In this document: piece by piece, positions 20,299 to 31,602 of the stretch
Position numbering within the stretch: position 1 is the first letter of the stretch
How the letters are laid out: each line of letters starts with the position of its first letter
DNA from: Hemileia vastatrix
Taxonomy: Eukaryota; Basidiomycota; Pucciniomycetes; Pucciniales; Zaghouaniaceae
Reading direction: 5' to 3'
Assembly (NCBI GenBank): GCA_030280995.1
Contig: JASXTE010000001.1
Location: 14,727,001-14,791,000 of the forward strand
DNA length: 64,000 nt
Translations under genes and position numbers: made by a program
The notes under the pieces: model-generated
Database searches by the model: none
Told to the model about the DNA's origin: nothing
The model's input: only the letters and a program-made list of their open reading frames with translations

Positions 20299-21960
20299 TT
20301 TGATGACGGTGTAGATAAATTTGGTAAAAAAGAGGTTGGAGATATTTTGTATATGGATGAGGATGGTGAAATAGTGTGGGATAGTAAAAATTTTGTGAAT
20401 AATGTATATGTTGGAGTTTTAGGAAATTCCATTAAAGAGAGGTTGGGTGTTTATAAAAATTTGGTTAAAAGGAGGTTGGATGAAGATGATGATGCTGAAA
20501 AGGGTAAAAGGGAAAAAGAAGAAAAATGTGGTTGATAAAAGGTTAAAGGTTTAAAAATGAAAAATTCAAAATCTTTAATGATAAAAAGGCAAAGTGTTGG
20601 ATTAAAATTTTTGGCTCACTCATGTGCAGGTGATCTAGGAGATAGGGAAGTTCCTGTAGATATAATATTAATGGATTTTCAAGATGATTTCTGGTGACAG
20701 ACAGGATCTTATTTTGAAATGTTTAAATACTTATTAGCATTAGAAAGGCCAGATAGTTGTGATAATGATGAATAGGTGGCTATCAAAAGGAAGTCACATT
20801 AATTTTATCTATCTGGAAGAAGATTGATGAGGAAGGGTTTCCAAATCCTCAAGTAGTTATTACTTAAAAGAAAGGGCAAGAATTAGTTATGAGATCACTG
20901 CATGAAGATCTTGGGCATAGAGGAGTTGGTGAAACTTATAGACGAGTTTCTGATAGATATTGGTGGCTTGGTATGAAGTTTAATGTTAAAAATTTGGTTC
21001 AGTCATGTGAAGAATTTCAAATGAGAAGTTATTTAAGGCCAAAGGAACCTAGAAATGCAACTGGTTAAAAAACTCTTTTTGGTAGGGTTAATTTGGATGC
21101 TGTTCATATTAAGGAGTGGGATATAAATATTTGATTGTAGCCAGAGAAGATTTATCTGGTTGGGTAGAGGCGGTGTCTCTTATTTATTTGAATTCCAGGA
21201 ATGTGGCAAATTTTTTGATTAAAAATTGGGTATATATGTATGGAGTGATGAAGTTGGTAATGGTTGATGGAGGTCCTGAATTTGGGAAAGAGTTTAGAGG
21301 GGCTATATCAAAATTTAGATCAAAGGTTAGGGTAGCAACCCCTTATTATCCCAAAGAAGATGGAATGGTAGAAAGATAGAATCAAGTTATCAAGGATGCT
21401 TTAGTGAAAATGTGTGGAGCACGTGCTGAAATGTGGAGACACTATTTACCATTAGTTTTATTTGCTGACAGAGTTACTGCCATAAGGACAACTGGATATT
21501 CACCAAAAAAACTAATTTTAGGACAAAAAGAAGTTTTACAAGTTGAATTAGAGGCAGAATCATATCTTGGAGTAAACTGGGACACTGTCAAAACTACTGA
21601 AGAATTGTTATGTGCAAGAATGTTTCTGCTAGAAAAGAAAGAAGAAGTTTTGGAAAAGGCATATTCAAAAATGATGAATATTAGGAATCAATCAGTTAGA
21701 TATTGGGATAAGAGGTTGGCTCATATGTTAAGAAATCCTTTTAAAATTGGAGATATGGTCTTGATGTATAAAAGTAGTTTGGAAAGTCAGCGGGGAAAAA
21801 TGTTTGTGGATAGGTGAAATGGAATATAAAGAGTTAATGAATAGGCATCTGGGGGTTCATATGAATTAGAAGAGTTAGATGGAGTTATTTTGAAGAAGAG
21901 GGAAGCTGCTGATCAGGTCAAGCAGTTCTATCCTAGGGGCACTAGGTGTGCCAAAGTCTA
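20299..21960 (+). pseudogene. G1-3 spacer and integrase
   Basis: After a Lys/Asp-rich spacer (20347-20535) the integrase shows L-H-E-D-L-G-H-R-G-V and S-C-E-E-F: the last zinc ligand is Phe where G1-1 has Cys. The core has L-D-A-V-H-I, M-V-D-G-G-P-E-F and G-M-V-E-R, then stop TAG at 21377, and continues from 21404 to W-D-K-R-L-A-H-M-L-R. A further stop at 21815 precedes the tail F-Y-P-R-G-T-R. Stops and a frameshift near 21110 make it inactive. Confidence 0.82.
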
Positions 21961-22735
21961 ACTCCCAAATGAGGATAAACTACCAACTATTGCTAAGAAG
22001 AATAACTCCAAAATGATAATAAACTACCTACCATTTTTAAAAATATTTCCTCCAAAATTAGGATAAAATACTTTTCTATTGCTTAAAAGAAGATTCACAC
22101 TGCAAGAGAGTATCAACCTAAATATTGTTAAAATTATCAATCATTAAACTTGAACGTTTAACGTTTTTGGTGAAGAATTATGATTAAATGTAATTATTTT
22201 TTGGTGGAAGTGTTCACAGGGGAACCTTATAAATTTAATTTTGGCAATTTTGGGGGTAATTAATGGGCTGGCTGCTCTATACAAAATTACCCCACAATTT
22301 TTGTTATTATAGTTTCCCTTTTTCAAGTTTAATCCTGGCTTTTTTTTGTCATATAAGAAGTCCACTAAGACTATAAACTGGATCAACATGACATCAATCA
22401 ATTATGCTCATTTGAAGCTGGATTCAAAGATCTTTTTTATGTTTTAATTTTTGATTTATGAAATTTTATTTTTTTTATTTAATTTTCATTTTAAAATTAT
22501 CAAAAATTAATTTTTTTGGTGATAATAATCACTGGTGGTCTCTAATCATTTTTAAAAATTGGAGGGAGCCCACTCAGTTATAATTTCTATTTTTGTTTAT
22601 TATGACTTTCAAATTTTTTTAATGATTTATCTATATTTTTAATTTCTTTTCTTATGTATTCCACATGAAGGTACACTTTGATATGGGTATGATGTCAGGG
22701 GTATGGCTCATCAAAAGGCTGGGGGACATCTTATA
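21961..22735 (+). repeat. G1-3 3' noncoding hairpin array
   Basis: Three hairpin-tail motifs (21961, 22004, 22049) are followed by the long hairpin with arms GGGGTAATT (22253) and AATTACCCC (22285), a GTCC-type motif (22358), AATCACTGGTGG/CCCACTCAGTTAT (22527 and 22569) and GATGTC/GACATC (22691 and 22725). The last pair replaces GGTATC/GATACC of the other copies on both arms. Confidence 0.8.
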
Positions 22736-22870
22736 TATATATATATATATTAATTTTAATTTATAAATTTCATGAATTTTTAAAAAAAAAAAAATAATAA
22801 TAATAATAAAAAAATATGTGAAAAATAAATAAGTAAATAAATAATAATAATAAATAATAAAATAGAAGTA
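22730..22870. repeat. AT-rich simple repeats
   Basis: (TA)n at 22735-22752, then A-runs and AAT/AATA repeats to 22862. No gene is visible between here and the antisense ORF-b stop at 23004. Confidence 0.8.
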
Positions 22871-23003
22871 TGGTTTTTTAGTATTTATATATATATAGTT
22901 TTTTTAGTTTCTTTAAAACATATAGCAGGAGCCTAAAGAATTAAGGAAGTTTCCCTTTCAATGAGGATGTCACAGTAAGGGTTTCAGGAGAGGCTCCATT
23001 AAA

Positions 23004-24060
23004 TCATTTAACTTCTTTAAATTGATGAGGTTGTTTATGTTCAAGCCAAGTGTCCAATTTAAAGTGACATTTCAAAACTTTCTCTTTTGCAAATACTTCT
23101 GCACAATCTTTTAGTGGATAATCTTCATAATGGGGCAGTTTAGCATTGTAAATAGAATATAATTGTTTAAAAACATCATAACATTTTACCATAGCTGAAG
23201 TGGGTTCTGGATCAGGGATAAAATAAGCAACCAGAGAATAATAGGATCCACAAGAATCTAAATCAGGTCATCAATAAAAATCAAGGGATAAACTTAAAAG
23301 AAGAATGAAAATCTTAATTGCTTACTAGAGTCAACTGTGTCAATCTCAAGATTTTAGGGCAGGTTTTGCAGAAATTTTTCTTCAAGAAGGGAAGGGTATT
23401 AACTCTCAATGTTGTGATATAAAGGTGGTTTTAGGAAAGTTAGGATGTCTCTGGAAGGAGCAGGGATTGGAGATCCATTAACTGTTAGCATATTTCTTTT
23501 CTTATTTAAAATTATTGGAGGAATAGGAGAGCTGGGTCTTTTTGATGAAGAAGAAGGACAATGAGGGCTTCTAAATTTAGTTTGAGAAGTAATAGGTTTT
23601 GTTATAGGAGGTGGAGAGAAAGTAGAAGGAGAAAAATCCAGAATTGATTTATGTGGATTAAATATTGCTTTTTGGAGCAGTTTCAGTTCCAGGGATTACA
23701 GAAGAGAGTCTTTATTGAAGAGAAGGAGCAGCACAAAGAGAAAAAGGAGGTGCACCCAGAGATTTATAGTCAGAAGGAAGATTCAAAAAGGCTGATGGTG
23801 TGAAACAAGTAGAAATTTTAGAGGTGGAATATTTTTGAGAAGGAGTAGAAGGCTTCCATTGGGAGGCAAAGCTGGTATCAGGAAGGGGGAATGAGCCATA
23901 TTTAAGGCCAGAGAATTTTCTCTTCTAGTAAAAGCAGTTGAAACAGGCCCTGTTGTAGGTATATGTTTTCTGGTTATAAGTGTAGGTGCACTCTTGATGG
24001 GTAAAGGAGCAGTATTCATAGGCTTGGTCACTAGAAGAAGTGAATTTGGAAGGAGTCATC
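23004..24060 (-). pseudogene. Antisense ORF-b, cysteine-cluster protein (G1-3)
   Basis: It starts at the ATG at 24058 on the minus strand. The N-terminus has Y-E-Y-C and, 13 residues after a Q-E-C, N-R-A-C-F-N-C-F-Y-stop-K-R-K, which aligns with N-R-A-C-N-S-C-N-S-K-R-K-K-C of G1-1 ORF-b. A Ser/Pro-rich middle with many stops follows. A 62-residue C-terminal frame (23192-23004) contains M-V-K-C-Y-D-V-F-K-Q-L-Y and V-F-A-K-E-K-V-L-K-C-H-F. The aligned parts support a shared antisense gene; the middle is too decayed to read. Confidence 0.45.
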
Positions 24061-24180
24061 TTCAAAATTTGAATATTAGGATGGAAAGGATACCCTGGAT
24101 AGGGAAATAGGAAAAGGAGAAAAATGTGGTGAAAATGGGCTCAAGGAAAGTAGTAAGTAGTTGGATTCAACACAATATTT

Positions 24181-24333
24181 GGTCCACTATGACCTAAAAC
24201 TTGAAATGAACAATAGGTATTTGGTCCTCTAAGACCTTAAGCTGGAAAAAATGTCAAAATTTCAATCATTGGTCCCTTATGATTTTATTTTAGCAAATAA
24301 ATTTCACTTTGGTCCACTAAGACTAAAAACTGG
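24181..24333 (+). repeat. GGTC-loop-GACC hairpin-tail motifs (G1-3)
   Basis: Copies at 24181 (GGTC-CACTAT-GACC), 24222 (GGTC-CTCTAA-GACC), about 24271 and 24310. The first two have GGTC/GACC stems where G1-1 and G1-2 have AGTC/GACT. The surrounding 24334-25059 has no supportable gene. Confidence 0.75.
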
Positions 24334-25059
24334 AAATCAATTAAAATATTGGATTTCATTGATTTTATGAGGAAATGTTAATCAAGTGGGATATTAAATT
24401 CAGTCATTTTTAATTTATTACTGGTTCATTATTACTCAAACTGGCACTCACTCATTTGGACAACTCAGTCATTAGTGAAAATAGTGCAACTCACTTTAGG
24501 AAATGGAGATGACATTAAATGGAGGATTAAAAAAGATGGATATTTTAAAGGTTATTGATGAAGATTATTAAAAATCAAAAATATAGATGCTAAGAATGTC
24601 TGGAAAATTATGATTTATGATAAAAATTAGGAGTTATTTTAAAGTGTTGGAAAGTTATTTGAATGTTGTGATGCTGAATCATTGAAGAAGGATAGGGTTT
24701 GGATTTAGTGGGTCTCTTTGGCGGACTATTTAGGTGGAAGCTTTGAGGACCTTATGGTGAGAATGTAGTCATATTATTTGGCTCAGGAGGAAGCCAAATG
24801 GGAATTGAATAAAAAGAATTGGTCTCATCAGGGAGGTCCTCTCTCTCATGCTGTGAAAACCATGGAGACTGGTAGAGGATAGTCTGAAGGTATTTAAACC
24901 TTACTCTCAGTAGTTGAATCATCACAAGGAAAATATGGTTGATTAAAAGTTTATTTCAAATTTTTTCAATTATATGATGATTTAAAAGAATTAAAATCAA
25001 CCAGACAATAACAGTTATCAGTGCTAAAAAGAATTAAATTTTTAAAGAAGAGAAGACAA

Positions 25060-25735
25060 TCAAAATAAATATTCCCTTTGGAATCTTTCAACATCATTAT
25101 CAAATCTTTTCATCAAAATTCTTCTTTTCATTAAATCTTCAGTATTATTAGCAGGAGTTTCCTGAAAATAAGTTAAAAATTTATGTTTCATATCATCTCA
25201 AAAGTTAAGAAAGAGATATCTATGAAACTTAGTATAATGATTAAGGTAATCATTCTTCACCTTTCCAACATCATTTGTATTGGTGATTTTAATAGCTTAG
25301 GAGTTGGAAGAGATAGTAGATGGATTTGGAACTAGTAAGAGAATTTTTAAATTAAAATTAAAAGATTAACCTTTTGATCCAGGAAATAATGTTTCAGAAA
25401 AACTGAATGGGGAAACTGGCATAATAGGATTAGGGTCTTGAGATGGAGGAGGAAGCTCAGGATTAGGATTTTTAGAAGAAAAAGCTGCTTTGGCCTTTAT
25501 ATAACAAAAAAAGGTGGTTATTTTTGATAATCTCTTTTTAGTAACAGTGGGATCAGGAAGAGTGGCTGGTCAAGTATAGAAGTTAGTTCTGGAAGGTATA
25601 ATTGGATGATTACACTTGATTCTCTTAAGCCTGCAAAGATCACAGGCAGCTCTTCCAGGAAGACCAGGGTTAAAAATCAGACAAGGAACCTAGTATTTGG
25701 CACAAAGTTCACATGGGACAGTAAGGTCTTTTTAT
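25060..25735 (-). pseudogene. Antisense ORF-a, cysteine-cluster protein (G1-3)
   Basis: This copy keeps the best cysteine pattern: C-E-L-C-x6-C (one x is a stop), 12 residues, then C-D-L-C-R-L-K-R-I-K-C, closely resembling the basic half of Gal4-type Zn2Cys6 domains. A Ser/Pro-rich linker follows. A GTTAAT donor and CTTACTAG acceptor bound a 39-bp gap (25370-25332) at the same place and phase as in G1-2. After it comes one frame with two stops to K-H-K-F-L-T-Y-F-Q-E-T-P-A and K-R-R-I-L-M-K-R-F, ending at the TGA at 25060. No ATG is preserved. DNA binding is inference from the cysteine pattern. Confidence 0.55.
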
Positions 25736-25899
25736 GAAATATTGATGATGATAGTTATTAAAAATAATAATAATAATGAATGTGGAAATATGCAGGACTA
25801 GTTAAGGTGATTGGTTGAAGAGGATGAAAAGAGGATGAATATATGAACAATTAATTATGCAAATTTAAAGAATGAGTAAATTCTTCATTGGAGGGATGA

Positions 25900-26935
25900 T
25901 GTGACAGTCTAAAGTCTTGTAGGGCACTAAAATTTATTAAAATAGAATCTTTGGGGGATTATTATTGACATTGTAAAATCCAATCTAATCTTAAAATGGT
26001 TATATTTAAAAGAATGAGTATTAAAAGTGGTTAAAAGGGGTTAATTTTATGAGTAAAGATTTAAAAAATAATTAATTGTCAGGAAATGTAGGTATAAGAT
26101 CAAAAGTGCATGGAAATTAAATTCAGGAGTCTCAAGAACCTTTGGAAATTTTTGTTAAATTTTTACTATTTTTCTACATTTTTTAAGAATTTTATAAAGT
26201 ATTTTTGGTTATTTTTGATATTTCATAATTTACCTATATTTGATAATTATTTACTATATTAATAGAGCTGTGCAGATAGCAAAAATTAGAATGGATAATA
26301 AATGAGGAGTAGCTCTATCATTGATTATTTTTCTAGATTTTTTATTAGTATTTTAAAGGTTCTAATTGAGTCCAGAGATCCATACAAGCTCTGGAATGCT
26401 CTGGTTAGGGAAATTAGGGCACATGAAATACTTTGCATATAAAGCCTGTACACTCAAAATTATATGTAAAAAGAATCAATCAACAAAAAATTTAATTTCC
26501 AAACACAACAGTGCATATTAGTAACAAATATTATTATTTTAATAACAAATTATAAAATTGTAATACCCTTATAAATATACCACTTTTACATAAAATTTTA
26601 TTAATTTCACTTATCATCACAAAGATTAACTTACAGGGTACCATTTTAAAGGTCTCATCATCAGGGATCTGATTTTAACAACTAAATCATAATGAAATAA
26701 AAGTTTCATAAAAACATATTATTCAACCATTCATATAACTTTTCTAAATACAGCTTCACTTTTGTGTTTCTCACTCTCATTAAAAAGAACACTGATTCTA
26801 CATCTCAACACTGTTAATAACAAGTAGTTTATTGGTCATTTAATATCAAGTGGAGGTTTTAGCTTAGTTAATTGTGAACGCTTTATTTACTTAAAGGGAC
26901 AGGGTTTTCTTTGGTTCATCCAACTCCCTTGGATT
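25900..26935 (+). repeat. 3' LTR of G1-3, end truncated
   Basis: It starts TGTGACAGTC after a GGAGGGATGA tract, as the other G1 LTRs do. It matches the G1 LTR end at TTAAAGGGACAGGG and CCAACTCCCTTGG, then stops about 30 bases before the expected terminus, where the minus-strand gag-protease remnant begins. Interior similarity is low. Confidence 0.6.
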
Positions 26936-26939
26936 CTTC

Positions 26940-29220
26940 TTACAGCACGGCTACTGTAAGAGTCTTTCTAAAATGCTCATTCTTGTCCTCCTCATAAAAC
27001 TCTCTTTTTTTCTCTAAAATCACAGATCCAACATACTTAGTTTCCCAGCCAGCATCCTTGGGCACTACTAAGACCTCTATCACTGGAATAAAATCATCAC
27101 TGATAATCCTAATTACTATAGTTTCATTCAAAAAAGAATCTATTGTTGCTGAATAATCTATTAAAAACAGCTTTCCTAAAACTGGTTTTACTATACCCAT
27201 AGAAACATATAATTGCAAATCTCTTGAGGCTCCTGAAACCCATGCCTTAAAATATTCATCTACACCTATAATTGATAACATACCACCACCAATTCATGTA
27301 ACAGTCCCATCACCATCTTTAACTGGAAAACCTTAATCCACTGCATCTTCTGATGAAACAAAATTGATCTGATAACCAGTATCTACCATTTATCTGATCT
27401 GTTTTCCATTAATTGTAATCATTAAATACCCTAATGGTCCTGAATAATGTGGTACCCTTGGTAATCCCACAACTGGTTTAAATGAATGTTCTGCCATATT
27501 ATACTTGATGCAATTAACAACTCTTTTCTTCCTAATTTTATCAAATATTCCATTTTCTACATCTGGCACTACCACTTTTAGCACCCCTAATTGAACTGAA
27601 ACTGTTGTTTGTAAACATAGTGCCATCAAATCTTCAGCTACCTTTAGAAATTCAGATTGGACAGGGTGCTTTATCATCCATTTTGGATAATTCCTTCTTG
27701 CACCAGCTTTTGCCCTAGCAGGTGGATTCTTTGGAGTATTATGCCTGGCTCCTGACATTTCTACTGCCAGTATTTCTCTCGTCTGAACTAATTCTAGCTA
27801 ATCTAATGGTTGGTCTTTCACCAGCTGATCAACATAATAATCAATTTTATTCCCAGTTTTGTCTTCCATCTCCAAATCCTCAAGTGGTTTGGGTTTTTTT
27901 TCCCTTTTAGTATATTGTACCTCTTCAGTATCTTCGGGACTTGCATACTTAGCACCAGTCCTCCTTGGCATGCTAATGGTTGGTGGATCAATCTACTTGT
28001 GCTTTTCAGAAAACATTTCTAACCATGCTGCATTAAGCGGTGCTGCAACCATTCCCTCTTAAACCATAAAATCCAATACCACACAAGTTACTGTAAATTT
28101 AACTGATTTTTCACTCTTGTCTTTTGATTCAGGCCCCATTCCCTTCCTTAAATTACCTTCCATGAATTTCTTGTTAGTATGATCAATGAAATTTACTTTC
28201 ATCCCTTAATCCTTATCCATGAAAATATTAGTACTGTCCTTCAGCATTAGCATTGTCACATCTTCAGAACCACCCTTTCTTCTTTATCTTTTTGAAGCAC
28301 GTTACATCTCATCCTAGTATATCCCTCTTTATTACAATAATATCATACCATAGAAGAAAAATGTGACAGTTGAAGAGTAAATCTAGGATTAGGCTTAGCT
28401 GTGTCACTCAGTTTCTTCTCCAACTCATTAATTTCAGTCATCACTAAGTCTGTATCTTGTGCCTACATTTTCACCTTTGGAGTTGAAGCTAAAGATGGTG
28501 ATCCTTCTTTTGGTGAAACCTCTATTACCTCTACATCCACAAAAGAAACCCTAGCTGCTCAGCACCCTAATCAAAACAACTTCATATCAGCTTCTAAAGC
28601 TGGCTCTACTGCCTCTAATCCTGGGTACTTTTAATATCCATCTTTCTTCCTGACTAGCTTTCCCTAGTTGTCAAGGTGCCTCTTTGCCCAATCTTCAAAC
28701 TCAGGCCCTATAACCTCACAGATTCAAGGTAGAAGCATGCTAGTGTCACTAAAGTCCTTATTACTGACCAAATAAGCTACTACTTTATTAAACTCTTGCC
28801 TAAGATTTTTGAAATATTTAGGGTCTCTAATACCCCTATTAGCTTTTGTCTTATTTACCAAGATATCTAGATCCTTGCTTGTGTATCTTTTTTCTTCAGT
28901 AACATTTGGCCACCTTTTTAACATCTGCACTTTTTGTGCCATCCACTTGTGTTTATTGTGACCATCCAGCTCTTATAGATCCCTCTTACATTCATTTGAG
29001 ACAAAGAATAATACTTGACACACCATATCATAATTGAAGGTTCCATGAAACTCTGCAGCTTGTTCAAACCTCCTAAAAAGCTTTTGATTATTAATTCCAG
29101 TAAATAAAAAGCTTTCATCCTTCCACCTAATAATTTTCAATACCTTTGCTGGTAAAAATTCTGTGGAATTAGGAAATTGTCCCATTCCTGTGTATCTTTA
29201 AAGATAGTATCTGTAGGATC
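26940..29220 (-). pseudogene. Gag-protease remnant of a G1-like element
   Basis: On the minus strand, Gag begins near 29185 (M-G-Q-F-P-N-S-T-E-F, R-W-K-D-E-S-F-L-F-T, F-E-Q-A-A-E-F-H-G), where H-G-T-F-N-Y-D-M-V-C-Q parallels the G1-1 stretch A-S-H-W-D-M-V-K-Q. A degenerate knuckle (Y-C-N-K-E-G-Y-T-R-M-R-C) lies near 28330-28290. Protease motifs are Y-S-G-P-L-G-Y-L-M-I-T-I-N-G-K (about 27440), V-D-T-G-Y-Q-I-N-F-V-S and V-L-G-K-L-F-L-I-D-Y. About ten stops are present. RT is absent: the remnant ends where it abuts the G1-3 LTR. Confidence 0.75.
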
Positions 29221-29820
29221 CATACTACAATTTCTAAACTTTTACAATATTTTATAAGCAAACAAGAAATAAATAACTATATCAACTATATTTTTTCAAT
29301 AAATCCCTATTTTATCCTATGATAATGGCTTGATACACTCACTTTAGACCCTAAAACTCTTCCTTGAAGCTCTGGATTGATTACATCCTCTTGAAAAAAC
29401 CCTGAAAATTAACAAAAATAACGGCACTTACAATCAGGTTTCCACTGTTGGGACAGCAATTGTAGAAAGAAAGTTCTATAATACTAAGCTATAGAAAAAA
29501 TCAGAGATGGGTTGGTTCTACTTTATAAAAATTAATTTAAAAAGAATCACCTTCCAATCAATTTTAAAAGACAGTGATAACACGTATTGTAAGTGTGGTA
29601 TATATAAAAATGAAAAGAGTAGAAACAATTAAGAAATCTTTTAAAGAAAGAATTAATGTATTTTAATATAAGTAATATATCTGCTGGCTAGATCTATTCT
29701 CATTAAGTGCTAGTACTCTCAGTTACTCCCACATTGAAGTGCTGTATCTAATACTATCCTTACTCTAGCAATAAAATAACCCTACAGCACTACTTCTGGT
29801 ATGAACACCAATTGTAGAAA
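29221..29820. other. No gene seen; two copies of a CAATTGTAGAAA junction
   Basis: AT-rich sequence without a credible ORF. CAATTGTAGAAA occurs at about 29469 and 29809. Read on the minus strand both look like an LTR end (TTTCTACA) followed five bases on by TG-rich primer-site-like sequence, as expected upstream of the minus-strand gag remnant. The second copy ends exactly at the D LTR. Confidence 0.4.
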
Positions 29821-30549
29821 TGTTTCAGCCAGGATACCATACTTACACAGTAAATTATTAATTATTTACTAGAGTAGAGATACACCTTTATCTCTCATTT
29901 AATTAGCTATACTTACTTTATAAATTACTTGTACAATTTTAACTAATTAATGAGTAAAAATAAGTAGAGATATAATTCTATTATTTCCTCATATTTATTT
30001 ATTCTTTGACAGCATCCAAATGACAGCTAAAAAGAAAAAGAAAAATAATATACATTAAATCAAAAAAATTTATTTTTACTTTGAAATTTACAGAAATTTA
30101 AAATAAATCAAATAAAATGGACATATACAGATAAATACTGTATATGGGTACATTCTTTATATAACAACTTTAAATATTTGAAATGCCTATCTGTGGAATT
30201 TTTCTTTCTCTGATACTCATGTATATAGAATTTTGGTTCTGTAGTTTCTCTCCTTTTTGTCTATATAAGGCCACTCAATCTGGCTGTTTTCTTTCATTCC
30301 ATTCTTACTTACTTTACAAACTTATTATATATACACCAATCAAATCTATTACTACTATAACTACCTTTGTATTTACATCTTCATCCTTCTAAGCTTTTAA
30401 ATTAATAATAATAATAATCTCTTACCTTTTCATTGAGTATTAAAATATAAATAAAAATACCTACCTTTTTTTGAAATCTTGAGTTTTCCTCACCTTCCAT
30501 TGACATTGGACAGCTGTAAAATCTTATAGACCAAAAGCACACCTTGACA
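29821..30549 (+). repeat. 5' LTR of D
   Basis: It starts TGTTTCAGCCAGGATACC and ends CACACCTTGACA. The 3' LTR at 46379-47118 shares the ends (TGTCAGCCAGGC, CCCCTTGACA) and most of the interior. CTATATAAGG at 30260-30269 is a likely TATA box, with the counterpart CTATACAAGG in the 3' LTR. Confidence 0.82.
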
Positions 30550-30551
30550 AC

Positions 30552-30563
30552 TGGGGGCCTTCC
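30552..30563 (+). other. Primer binding site of D
   Basis: TGGGGGCCTTCC begins 2 nt after the LTR end and starts with TGG, as needed for pairing to a tRNA CCA end. In the nested element A the matching sequence is deleted. Confidence 0.55.
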
Positions 30564-30994
30564 AAATAGTCATCAACCCATAATAAATTGAAGCCGGAGA
30601 TCAAGGGACCATTGACTCCAAAACCTATAGCAATTTTTTGGATGAACAACAAATGTCAAACATCAAAGGCACATGACTAACGTTTTTTTCTGCAACTGGG
30701 ACTTGAACCTTGCCCCAAATTTAAGGTTTATATAAGCATAATTGTCCTATATATTTGTAGTGACTATATCTGTTATTGTCTGTAGGTCTCACTCTGCATA
30801 TTTTATTATATATGTATATCTTTTTACTCAGAAGTCTGTAGTTAGCATTAAATTGCTCAAATTACAGGGGGGGGGGGTGTCAGGTATATAATATTTTTTT
30901 CCTATTCGATCAAGATAGAGCAACATTGCTCTTGGTTCTAGAAGTAATATAATTCAATTTATTTAATTATAAAAATATATTATTTAATTATTTC

Positions 30995-31500
30995 AGTTAA
31001 CAAATTGTCCTGATAATTAAAATATTATTTTATTATTTCAGTTGAAAAATAGTCCTTGTAATTAAAATAGGAACAATATATAAATTAAATATTTAATTAA
31101 AAAATTGTATAACTAAATTATTTTGTTTGAAATTTAGTCCTAGTAATTAAGAAATATACAATATAATATTGGTTATTTGGTTAATAATTTTTAATAATTT
31201 TTTCAGTTGATTCTTTGCCCTGATAATTAATATATTATTTTATTATTTAAGTTGATTTTTTAAAAAACCTGGTAATAAATAATATCAATGTCTTAGTAAA
31301 TTAATTGATTAAAAATTGCATTAATTAATTTTTTCAGTTAATTTTTAGTCCTGATAATTGATATATTTTCATTATTTCAGTTGAATAGTAGTCATGGTAA
31401 TTGATAATAAATTAATTATTTCATTTATTTCTAGTCCTGATAATTGATATGTTTTCACTATTTAAGTTGATTAGTAGTCCTGGAAATTGATAATAGACTT
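30995..31500 (+). repeat. Tandem leader repeats of D
   Basis: About nine diverged units of TTTCAGTTGA-N4-TAGTCCTGATAATTRATA, spaced 42-85 bases, fill the leader between LTR and gag. The leader also has an 11-G run (30867-30877). The tract ends at a pyrimidine run, TTTCTTTCTCTCAG, just before the gag ATG, which looks like a splice acceptor. Confidence 0.75.
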
Positions 31501-31602
31501 TAAATATTTTTATTTTATCTCTTAATTTTTTTTTAAAAAAAGAATAATAACTGACAAAATATTAATTTTTTTTTCTTTCTCTCAGCTCAAGTTATACAAA
31601 CT

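Larger units (their letters stand above)
18986..26935 (+). mobile_element. G1-3, internally deleted G1 element
   Basis: Directly after the LTR the sequence enters the middle of RT (homology to G1-1 from about 19008, where G1-1 reads F-A-G-R-V-C-Y-G-L-G-D). Primer site, gag, protease and early RT are therefore missing, about 4 kb relative to G1-1. RNase H, integrase, hairpin array, both antisense ORFs and a 3' LTR follow. Confidence 0.8.

Noticed and set aside
27722..28062. Plus-strand ORFs with hydrophobic segments
   Set aside because: They are antisense to the decayed gag remnant; hydrophobicity comes from the AT-rich complement.
30867..31600. CRISPR-like array from the regular leader repeats
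   Set aside because: Units are diverged, unequal in spacing and part of a retroelement leader in eukaryotic DNA.
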